NCBI GenBank assembly: GCA_948099385.1
Contig: CANUEZ040000103.1
Location: forward strand, 7,736,501-7,800,500
Reading direction: 5' to 3'
Source of the DNA: Fasciola hepatica
Lineage: Eukaryota > Platyhelminthes > Trematoda > Plagiorchiida > Fasciolidae
Length of the DNA stretch: 64,000 nucleotides
This document shows, one piece after another, positions 10,691-20,124 of the stretch (position 1 is the first letter of the stretch; every line of letters begins with the position of its first letter). A model generated the notes under the pieces. It did no database searches. It was given only the letters and a program-made list of their open reading frames with translations, and had not been told where the DNA came from. The position numbers and the translations under genes are program-made.

Positions 10691-12400
10691 ACACAGCCCA
10701 ATCCACGTAGATGCTTTTTCACTCAGATTGAGGTTCTGCTGTCCCATGAAACATGACAACCCGCTTGACTTGGAGGCGCAGTTCAAGAACCTGGAGAATC
10801 AAACTCAGAATGTATCGCAAATGTTGGAAATAGATCTCGAAAGTTTCAAAAGCCTTCTGGTGACAATATGCTACAGATACCGAAAAGTTGCTTTCCAAAA
10901 CCGTGGTCCGCTTACCCGATATCATTTGATAGCACTGAAAGAACTGAGAAAAAGAAAAGGCATACTGGTACTCAAACCAGATAATGGATCCGATGTTGTC
11001 CGCATGGACAAGCAAGAGTGTCTCGGAAAACTGTTGCAATTAGTTCAAGACCCAACGAAGTTTCCCACGTGCCACACAGGAAAAGATGAAACTGAGAAAA
11101 CGAAAAACAGGCTGGCTGGATGTGTGAGAAAAATAAAAAATCATTGCTACATAAACAGCGGTACTTTTGAAATAATGAAACAAAGTAGGTCGACCATTCC
11201 ACGTCTTTATGGCCTGCCCAAAATCCGTAAAAAGTAATGTCCTATTCGACCAAATGTGACCATGACCGATTCACTATATCAGGCAACAGCTCAATGGCTA
11301 ATAGAATTATTGGAACCTGTAAGCGCAGAATTAGCCAGGTGAAGCTTCTACCGACAAAGAGATAGCATCATCAAGGGTTCCCCACTAGGCCTATTGCTAG
11401 CAGACATTTTCATGGCTAAACTTAAAAAAAGGAAAACCAAAGCAAACCATGGAAGGTTCTACCCATTACAGTCGGTACATGGATGACATATTTGTTTGTT
11501 AGACCAAGATTGTAACGTAGCCAACGTTCTAGAAAAATGTAACAACGCTCATGGCTCGTTAGTCTTCACGATGTAACTGGAAATCAGGAACAAATCGGCG
11601 TGCCTTGATGTGCTACTAACCAGAAAGGAAAATGGTTCAATACAACGCAAGGTCTAGAGAAAAAAGACATGGAACGGCCAGTACACGAATGTTCACAGCT
11701 TCATGCCCTTGAATCACAGAATAATTTTATTTCGATGTTTGGCATTCAGGGCCCGAAGAATTTGCTCCACGTGGATGTTGCAAGATGATATTAGTTTCGT
11801 TCAACAAGTATGGCGAGAAAATGGCTACCCCGAAAAATTTATCAAAAAGAACATAGAACTGAAAATACCTGCAGAGCGGTCTCCCTGCGCACAGAGGAAG
11901 GAACTTGTCGTTAAAGTATCTTTCAAGGGGGATGCACACGCAGAGTGACTGATTAAAGCACATGGGGCAGCTGTAAACTCAACGTTCCCAGCTGCTAGAC
12001 TGAAATGCACATTCTCCACCTCTTTAGTTATCCGCATGCAGGTAAAAAACAATCTGCCTGAGTTTACCTCTTCCGTGATCATTTACCCCTTCAGGTGCGA
12101 ACATGGCGCATCCCGTGTAGGTTGCACGACCAGGCGATTGCCTCAGTGCATTTGGCGACATCACCCAAAATGGTTGAGTCAAAGGAAAACCGGCATGATT
12201 ACTCGTTCGATTCTAGGTCATTTGGTGGGTGGTATCCATACGATTGACCCTGAAAAAGCGTTCATATTCATATACCGAGTTCTACGTAATCGATCAAAAC
12301 TAGTCCGACTTCGATCCTTAGCCACGGCAGAGGCAATCGCCGTTCGCCTACTAAGTGCTGATCTACGTGCACATAAGTGACTAGTCCAGGCTCTTTAGGT
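10690..12400 (+). mobile_element. Internally deleted Penelope-like retroelement (RT plus GIY-YIG type)
   Basis: At 10,728-11,237 the frame shows the Penelope RT N-terminal blocks (KGILVLKPDNGSDVVRMDK, then PRLYGLPKIRKK). A RPNV-M-DSLY...WLIELLEPV block follows, and a jump leads straight to KGSPLGLLLADIFMAKL and RYMDDIF. The block that normally holds the first catalytic Asp is absent, so an internal deletion near 11,340 removed it. Downstream come NAH-SLVFTM..., a Cys-Ser-rich linker (11,703-11,948) and, at 12,036-12,380, a GIY-YIG-like endonuclease tail: YPFRCEHGASRVGCTTRRL, WRHHPKWL, then AEAIAVR. Stops and frameshifts separate the parts. Family knowledge: Penelope-like elements are known in schistosomes. 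The copy is non-autonomous and dead. Confidence 0.85.
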
Positions 12401-14295
12401 GCCCTGACCAAAACCGGAAACCAGGGATCGCCGATTTTCAAAGACGCACTTTGTTTGAAATCCTCTATTTTGCTTGTTTATGAGCGAGATTTTTCACTTT
12501 AGAACCTGTGATTGGAAAGTTAAGCTAGAATGTAGCTTTGCACTGAGTTGAGTATTCCTTGACAAAACTCTATCTCCATATTGGGCTCTTAAAATCCATT
12601 TGATGGAATGCTCCAATTTCTCCTGTCTTTTCTCTCCAAAACAGATGCTGAAGGGTTACTCAACAAAATTTTTAGACGCTAACAGTTGATCCGAAGAACG
12701 TTATGCCCATCAGACTGGACTTCACACGCGACGACTTCTTCAGTTTTGTGTTTCACAACGTCAACCCTGCCAAAAATTTCCAATTCCAAAACACACAGCT
12801 GTCGTTCCTGACAACTATTCCAGGGGTTCCTCTGGACAGCTGTAAGCCGGGAAAGTCGCAGTTATTCCTATTCTTGGTACTGTGAATATCTTCCCGATAT
12901 TATTTGAATTTGACGAGCATTTTTCGAACTTAGCACCAATCCTAATTAATTTTAAGCTGCGTATAAAGGTTGCGTACCGAAGCATAAACACGAGTAGGTT
13001 AAACTTGGAGAAAATTGTCGAATACGATTGTATAAATAGGCGAAACGGATGTCCAAAACAAAGATTCAGTCATATCATATATTGAGCATTATTTGTATAG
13101 TTGGTCTTTCGCGCCCGTAATCGAAGCAGAATTAAGGGCATTTCGCCCCATTTCTCTGCAACCATAATGGGACTATTTGGGTGGAGTGTGGCAACTTCAG
13201 TGTCATTATTTTATTATCAATATTATTGTTACATGAGACCAGTGCGATAAACTGCAAAACGTATAGTTTGGGATTTAATATTTTTTATATTTGTAATGCA
13301 CCGAATCCAGGCACGTTTCACACAGTGTGCGCCAAATTACCAACTGATACATGATATGAGTCAAAAACACGTCTTATCACTAAACGATCTATGGATAATT
13401 GCATTGCCGCATTATCCGGCACTGTGACGCCTGAAGAACAAATATATCTGTTTGCATAAGATAATTTTTTAAATATTCAGCTTTGCGCATAACATTCGAA
13501 TCAGAAATAATACCAAACATATCCCAACATCAGTGGGAAATTTAAATCTGTTTGAAAATTGCCGGATGAATGCACAATCAATATTGTTTATGAATGGCAC
13601 TGACAAGAAAAATTACTGATAAATTATTCATAATCATAATGTAAGTCAATCGAGGATTCGTCAAAACCAATTGATCATATATTGTTCAATCAATTTCCTG
13701 TAAACTGATGAGCTTGAAAATATTCAATGCTGGATAAGCATGGTTTTGAAATCACAGACAACAACAGAAGAACCATAACATTCATGGAAACTATGTAGGG
13801 AGGAACAAAATGGGAAAGAACACATTTGATCGAGAAGTTCAGTTCCGGTCAAAGTAGATTGAATTCAGGACCTGATAGTCTGCGTCAATCCAAACACCAA
13901 CCCGAGTATTCTCATAGTAGATTCCATCGTAGCAAACTGAAAGGGGATCAAAAATGACATGTTTATTATCTGAATAAGAGATCACAAGGCGGAAAGTGAA
14001 ATGAGCTTTTCAGTACCAAAGCTTAGCCCTATCCTAATAGATATGTCGTTTACGTATTATCACAGGTTTTCTGTCAGATATCTCTTAACCGACTAAGCTA
14101 ATTTGATTTTGGAAGATCACCATTCCTTCTCTTTGGTGGTCACCCCTATTTATGGACACCTGGTCCACCTCAGACAAGTCAAACTAATTGGACAGCAAAC
14201 ATGCTCATTGTGCGGTTTGTATCACAGTTTGGCTGAAATGTGACGTACGCCTTTCCGACAAAAGATACACAATTTTACTAAACACGTATACTCAC
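12400..14295. other. No gene recognised
   Basis: Short open frames only. The 60- and 67-codon plus-strand frames at 12,703-13,085 have no recognisable domain. The stretch lies between the Penelope element and the last firm exon of the minus-strand gene, so it may be intronic. Confidence 0.4.
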
Positions 14296-14556
14296 AGTTC
14301 CAGCTCCCACTGTGGTACTGCTTGCACATTTCACCAACCAGGTTCTCGTTGAAATCCTCTGTTTCATCCCACGGCAGATAGGTGGCATTCTTCAGCGGTT
14401 TGCCCTCTATATGAAACTGGTAGGTAAACATGCCCCATCCAATCCATTTCTTCAGGTCATTTGATGACACGATGCTTTGCCGTTCTGGCCCAATGCCGAT
14501 GAAGATTTTATCCTGCTCTTGGTAGGAGATTACTTGTGAGACCATAGGCCCCAGCT
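14296..14556 (-). CDS. Exon 7 of the seven-exon gene
   Basis: Acceptor GTCCAG, donor GTGAGT. It takes two bases to complete a Gln codon, then LGPMVSQVISYQEQDKIFIG, followed by a Trp-rich stretch (WIGWGMFTYQFHIEGK) and an acidic Cys-containing end. It leaves one base for a following exon that I could not place. Confidence 0.55.
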
Positions 14557-17500
14557 CTGGACGACCAAAAGTGTGAAAATGAATATATGTTGTTAAAAAA
14601 ATGAGAGTTCATTGGCGTTACAGGATAGCGGATAGTGATCAACCAACTAAGCAAATTTTTGTAAAATATTTTCAACCACAATATCATGAAAACACCACTC
14701 ACCGATATATAACTATAAGTATTTTCTACAGAATCAACAATTAAGTCGTGTTAAGTATATTATATGGAGAGGTGACTATGAAATAATTGCTCATGAAGTA
14801 GGATGAAATGGGACTTAACCAGTTGTATTGTTTCCAAGTTGTGATTGCACAGTACTTAAAGAACTGCATTGCCAATTTTCAAGAGATTTTGAAAAATAAA
14901 ATTATTCCTTTCTTTCAAAATGAACCCCACCACGTACGACTTGTCTACTTAAATATTGCTCTAAATTGCGCAACTGTTGCTAGAGAGCTACAACAAGATA
15001 CCCAGTTCTATCTCACCCTATTTGCACCGTCAATACAGCGGTGTATCAGCGGTATTGTCGCTGTGAAAATGTCGACTTGCCGTGGCCCCAGGTTTTGACT
15101 TACTAAATTCTGTGCAATAAACATCATAACCGTAGCAAGTAGTGAAGACGAACATGACTTTACAAATTTACTCGCGTTATTCCATGTTCAATAAACACTC
15201 ACGGAAACCCATCAGCGGCGATCCCTCAATCGCACACACACAAATCATCTTTGATCCTCGGATATCAATCCCAAAGTTGGACGGATAGCAGACAATCATC
15301 TTGTCCCCTACGTGAAGATACGATCGATTGAATACCGTCATCCAGTTGGGTAGTTGCGGTCCATCCATTGATGCCATTGAGTACGGTGGACGACATGGGT
15401 CTAAAATGTATGAACATATGGTTCGAACTGAATTCCCTGGAAAATTTGACCAATTTTCTGATATCCCATGTAAAAAGTCTCCATACAGTTTTCTCTATCG
15501 TTAGGCAATAGATGGATATTCATAAATTGGATTACCATTACAAATTTGTTCATAAATTCAAGATACACATCTACCCAGTGTATTTGTATAGCACGCAGGT
15601 CAACACGGATGGATATACCATATGCTTTCGATCTCAAAGGTAATAGAATGTTGAACTTACCATATTGGTATACATCCCTTTTGTCCAAATTTCCAAAAAG
15701 CTGAAGGCCTTCGATCGGTATTTTGTGCTTGATTGCCGGCACCATGGGAATAATCCGTAGACCTCGAGCTCTAATTGGTTTCTCAAAGACACAGCTGTAT
15801 GAATGGTCATGGTGTAGAGCAAATGTTGCCTGCATTTCAAAAAGGAACAATGTTGAATCCGAAAAAACAAGGATCAGCGGCGACAAATTAGTGCCAAATG
15901 GCCATAACACAGTCGTCAACTCCGTCCACAGAAAAAGGCAGTTTGGCTAGCCGGAGATTGAACACAATGTTAAGAACCATGTACTGGCCAGAAGTTCTAT
16001 TCAATGGGAGGAGAGTGTATGAAATGCGCATCAATTTAACCATGGACCAGATTTACCACGGGGTTGAGAAGAATTTATGCATAGAACACAGGGGACTACG
16101 CGGTCCCAAGGTGCACGTGGGTTTTGTAGATAGGTACACTGATCGACGAGATCATCAACTAATCACAAAGAAATGAATTACGGTAGGCTAAATTTTAGCC
16201 GAGAGAAAATGGTCTCATGGGTTCTACAAGTAGGCTTGTCAGATTAAACAAACAGAAATAGGAGGTAAATGACTTGTAATCGAAAGATAAGTCTTGCTAA
16301 AGCCGTATTCTTATCGTGAATTATTTAGCAGTGGATTTCCCTTTAACTGACCATGAGTTCTTCAAAATCCTAACTCCTATATCTAAACTGTGCACACGGA
16401 TTTTCGTGCGAATGATCAAATAATATTTGGGGAGCTTACGCAGGATGCGCGTTTCATACTTGTTCATCACCTTTGGTACGGCATCGTGCAAAACAACATT
16501 AGGCTGGTTCATAGTGGTAGCGATATCACGATGGTCAAAGAAAGGAAACGAGCAGGAATTCGAATAATCCATCGACCTCTGGCACATGGATTCAACCACA
16601 GGCAAAGCAAATTATTAAGGATCATGCAAATCCTGCTTCCGCTTTCTGGAACACATAGATTAGATAATATAAATGGTCCACAAAGGTCAAATGAAGTTAC
16701 CTCTTCCACAGGCATATACGACTGGCCATCTGTGGTCATCAGAATGTGGCTTCGAAAAGCTACAACGTCCATTGTGGTTAGATGGATACGAACGAAGTAG
16801 AAGGTACCCATTGTTCCCAATGAGACAGTCACGTGCCGTGAGTGGGCTGGCAAAAGTGAAATGTAATTGCCATGCAAATCACGTGGGACAGGCACACTTG
16901 CTGGCTGATAGGCTGTTCTCCATGTTTTCACACGGCAATCCTTTGTGTTCTCATTTGTCGGAACAATTACGTTTTGGTAAGTATCTACAAGAAAACAGAT
17001 GCTGCAGTTTACCGAATGCCTCATACTTTCTTAGGCTTCATGCTATCAGCGAAACACAGCTAAAAACCCAAAGTTCAGATTCATGTTCTAGGATAACTTT
17101 ATTATGCCTCAGAAATTGTGTTTATACGTAGTGCGAAAAAAGCAGCTGAATACTGAAAACAATTTTTCACTACCATACAGAGTTCGGGTGGGGGGACAGA
17201 ATTTCATATTCCAGTTTGGATTGTCTTTTGCCTAATAAATATGTTGAATTTGAGATACGCTTACCGCGTGCCACGTGGAGAACCACATTCGCAGTAGTGT
17301 AGGAAAACAACTGGTTGTTTCTTTGCGATTCGGCTTCCAGTTCACACACAACTTCCAGTGTGAATGAAACCAGTCTCAGTTTGACATTGTTCGCCAGTTG
17401 AATTTTTTCCGAAAAATACACATTGCTTGACACGGAAAGTTTGTCTTCGAAGTATAATCCTCGCGTCTGCAAAATGTTGATTTTATTGTGGAGAAAGATT

Positions 17501-19471
17501 AACAGTTGTGCTTGCATATTCCAAGGACATTCGGAATCTGAGTTATGAAGACGAATCGGAAAACTTACGTGAATTATTTTCAGACGATTGTCATCGAATG
17601 ATTCATTTATCAGTTTCGTTTTGTTCACGGAAACATTCACTCCAACAACCCAGGGACCATTATGAAGGACAATCATCAAGGAATCACACTCCCGATTGGA
17701 TAGTCCAGTGTGTGCAACAGTAGCATCCAAATGAACTACATCACTGAAAGAAAGAGAGCGAGTAGATGTCACCCTTGTTTGTCAGACCTTTAGAACAACT
17801 ACTTTCTAAATGTTTTAAAAAAGAACAAATTATGATACCCCTTAAAATGAGTTAGCAATTTCTGCGAAGCACGCAGTTTGTACTACTAATTTTAGGTATT
17901 AATAATAGTACGTGTATGGAGACGTTAGTACTGACACTGGTCTCATTTGGTGCATTCCAATTCTACGGATCGGAAATGTTGCTGTTTGGAGATACTGATA
18001 ACTAGGGCAACTATGAATAGTGTATCGCATCTCCTGAGTTGCACAACTATTCGTAAATGTTCTGTAAATGTTAAGCTATAAGTAAAACGTTAAGGATGCT
18101 ATTTATATTTTTGCCCATATTCCCTCCAGTTGTTGATGTTTGCACCATATGTGACTCCGTGTGGGTGTGAACATGAGAACATCATTCAACTGTGAAAGAA
18201 AAAAACGCATTTGAGATTACATAAGAGAGTATCGAAGGGTGAAGTTTTCTCACTTACTCTGGATACACATCTGAGCAGTTTGCACGCATCTCCAGAGATA
18301 AATTTGCTTTGTCTTTGTTCTCAGGTGGGTACACCGGAATGCTAAGTACATACGGATGATCCTCCTTATCGAATTTTCCGTTCACCGTCAAATTAACCAT
18401 ATTTTCATGTGTTATTTCTTTACAGTCCCCGAGTCGAGCAGAAATGGTCATCAGAAATCCGCTTTGTTTTTGTTTCTCTGATGACCGATAAAATAGAATG
18501 TGCATGAATATCAGCTATTCTATTTATATTAACCTTTTCACAAACATAAATCAATAACAAAAAGGAAACCAGCGTCATTCTAATTATTCCAGGAAATCGC
18601 CCTGAGTATAATAACCGAAATCGTGATTTTATCTACAATGAAAGATAAGTGATTTTGTCCTTTCATCTATTTATGTTTCTCTCCTCACAAAATAAGGTTT
18701 CAGACAATTATTTGTGATCATTCGGAGGCTGCTGATTTGGGAAATAGATCAGTATAGTGCAAGATTCGAGGAAATCCAAAATTCTTTATGATAGTTGCTT
18801 TACCAAAGTTAGGTTGTTCGTTCGACTTGGTTTACATGACAAACTCATCACGGCTGCAACTACTAATTACAAACAGACAGGGTTTATTTATCGCTCAGTA
18901 AATCCAAGAGAGGTCCAATTGCATAACTTCGGCCTTGACAAAATAAAAGGTGCTTATCAATGTGAAGAAGTCAAGAATAAACCACTGAAATAAATGCCAA
19001 ATAAATCACTGAAACGTAAAATACTTTTTCCGTATTCCTTTTTCAATTTGTAAATTGCATTTTTCCATACGATCGTTTGGAAGTAATAAGACTTGTTGCC
19101 AAGTTTTGAGTAACTGACTCAATAAACTTGACGTAATGCAGGAGATAGTCTTCAATAAAAACACCAAGACAGGAAGAAATAATATTACCACTGAACTTCA
19201 GGTTGGTAAACTGCGCTTCCACGTGATTATGCTGACCACTGTCGAACTGAATGACACGAGTTTTGTTGTATGGAAAACTTGAGAGAATGTCTTCATTCAA
19301 TTCTTCTAGTATATCAACAGTACACTGTGCTTTTTCCTCGGAAGGGCATTTATTGCAGGTGGCAGTGATCGTCAAATTGTGTGGCTCGTCGTCTTCGGGG
19401 AAATCCGCTTTGAGCGTCATATTAACCAATTTGTTCAAATGACTTTCTCGAATTTCCCCAAGTTTTGTGAT
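14296..19471 (-). CDS. Seven-exon gene (partial): unrecognised extracellular beta-sandwich protein
   Basis: Exons in transcription order are 19,471-19,189, 18,477-18,258, 17,743-17,265, 16,984-16,701, 15,829-15,661, 15,400-15,203 and 14,556-14,296. All have AG acceptors and GT donors, most of them GTAAGY, GTGAGT or similar, and every reading phase fits the next. The joined sequence is 1,894 nt, about 630 residues, open throughout; both ends of the gene are missing. It has many N-x-S/T sites (such as NLT, NMT, NVS, NKT, NES, NRS, NAT) and paired Cys. The first two exons are diverged repeats of one unit (LG-x-x-x-E...N-x-VN-M/L-T). Exons 4-5 read like a discoidin (F5/8 C) fold: SLGTMGTFYFVRI, TDGQSYMP, then FEKPIRARGLRI and GLQLFGNL. 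No transmembrane segment or kinase is seen. Family unknown; a secreted or surface adhesion protein is an inference. Confidence 0.6.
15203..15400 (-). CDS. Exon 6 of the seven-exon gene
   Basis: Acceptor ATTTTAG, donor GTGAGT. Reads PCRPPYSMASMDGPQLPNWM, then GDKMIVCYPSNFGIDIRGS and MICVCAIEGSPLMGF. Four Cys suggest disulphides. Two other frames across part of this exon close with stops. Confidence 0.6.
15661..15829 (-). CDS. Exon 5, discoidin-like second half
   Basis: Acceptor AAATGCAG, donor GTAAGT. Reads ATFALHHDHSYSCVFEKPIR followed by ARGLRIIPMVP and IEGLQLFGNL. The pattern F-E-K-P-I-x-A-R-x-L-R-I then G-L-x-L-x-G matches the end of F5/8 type C domains, where a strand rich in Arg precedes the closing Leu-Gly. 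One alternative frame is also open, but only this one fits both neighbouring phases. Confidence 0.6.
16701..16984 (-). CDS. Exon 4, discoidin-like first half
   Basis: Acceptor TTTTCTTGTAG, donor GTAACT. Takes two bases, then 94 codons, ending in phase 0. Contains VTVSLGTMGTFYFVRIHLTT and MTTDGQSYMPVEE, similar to the 'DLG...V..I.I....S-DG..Y' core of discoidin domains. A fit to the Ig-like repeats of TMEM131-type proteins was also considered and is weaker. Confidence 0.6.
17265..17743 (-). CDS. Exon 3, long extracellular exon
   Basis: Acceptor TTTCTTTCAG, donor GTAAGC; 479 nt, 159 codons plus split codons. It contains VHLDATVAHTGLSNRECDSL and GPWVVGVNVSVNKTKLINES, two strands-and-loop units typical of Ig-like or DUF11-like repeats. 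A related exon is seen at about 31,366-31,640. The long frame, strong splice sites and N-glycosylation sites make it the firmest host exon in the window. Confidence 0.7.
18258..18477 (-). CDS. Exon 2, repeat unit
   Basis: Acceptor TCATCAG, donor GTAAGTGAG, which is close to the ideal consensus. Reads LMTISARLGDCKEITHENMV then NLTVNGKFDKEDHPYVLSI. It resembles exon 1 (LGEIRESHLNKLVNMTLKA), so the two exons probably arose by internal duplication. Confidence 0.65.
19189..19471 (-). CDS. Exon 1 of the visible part, repeat unit
   Basis: Acceptor AAAGTTTCAG, donor GTAATA. Starts ITKLGEIRESHLNKLVNMTL, then an acidic stretch and four Cys (TATCNKCPSEEKAQCTVDIL gives three of them). It begins in phase 0, so an earlier exon must exist; a weak candidate lies at 19,584-19,743. 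Confidence 0.65.
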
Positions 19472-19583
19472 CTGAAACTTTAACAGTAAAAAAGTAAAGA
19501 ATTTATCAGAATGTGACAGGAAGAATGTGGTTGGTTAGGTGATAGAAACATTGAAATGGAATGGGTGCGTTTTTGTAATTAAC

Positions 19584-19743
19584 CAGTGCTGTTTTCGTGC
19601 GTGTAATATTTATAAAATAGCAATTTCGTGATGAGATCACAGTGATCTAATGGGTCATTTTTGCTAAAATTGTATATTGGTCCGAAAACTTGAAGCCCGT
19701 CACTTTGATTTTCACATCCAGAAAACGTCAAGCATTTCACCAT
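19584..19743 (-). CDS. Weak candidate exon before the seven-exon gene
   Basis: A minus-strand open frame ATG...GCENQSDGLQVFGPIYNFS ends at a GTTAAT donor-like site. The GLQVFG piece echoes GLQLFG of exon 5, hinting at another discoidin-type unit. The donor is poor and its phase does not match the next exon (phase 0 needed). Confidence 0.2.
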
Positions 19744-19908
19744 ATATGAGACACGGAAAACAAACAGGAACTATTCGTTTCAACGTTTCAGTTGAATATT
19801 TCCAGAGATTACTTGACTCTTAAAATCACTTTCGTTGTTTATGAGGTGCGTCAAAAAAACGAAAGATACACGGGAGGACACAACACGAAACACAATGCCC
19901 TAAATGGA

Positions 19909-20124
19909 CTACAAATATGAGTCTCGTTGAATTCTTGGTTCTAGGTGCATCCTTACTTCTCCTATTGCCCGCCTGTGTCTCATCAGATCAATGTTGTCCT
20001 CGTCCAGCATGATTAGATATCTCATTCGCGAGTGCTTGATTGGGTGATGATAGGTGGTTGTGGTACATTCGACAATTGGATCGGTGGTTGAGTCAGAAAC
20101 CGTAGCGCTGATTGAAACTTCGAC
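19909..20124 (-). CDS. Gene B terminal exon with stop
   Basis: Acceptor TTCTCTTTAG at 20,125. 72 codons including TAG. Same length and same stop position as the copy at 233-448, with most differences conservative. Rich in Thr/Ser (ECTTTTYHH) at the start and in Arg/Glu at the end. Confidence 0.65.
   Translation of the reverse strand, partial: VEVSISATVSDSTTDPIVECTTTTYHHPIKHSRMRYLIMLDEDNIDLMRHRRAIGEVRMHLEPRIQRDSYL

Noticed and set aside
10719..11202. Minus-strand frames of 76 and 106 codons
   Set aside because: They are shadows of the Penelope RT frame on the other strand.
13704..13730. CTGATGAG as a further hammerhead core
   Set aside because: No stem II and no GAAA at the right distance; no pairing for stem I.
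16438..16501. Small minus-strand exon with a GTAAGC donor between exons 4 and 5 of the seven-exon gene
   Set aside because: Its phase (one base left over) does not fit exon 5, whereas exons 4 and 5 join directly in phase 0. Probably intronic.
16684..16984. TMEM131-like Ig repeat as the identity of exon 4
   Set aside because: A partial pattern match only; following exons do not continue the TMEM131 order, and the discoidin-like reading explains exons 4 and 5 together.
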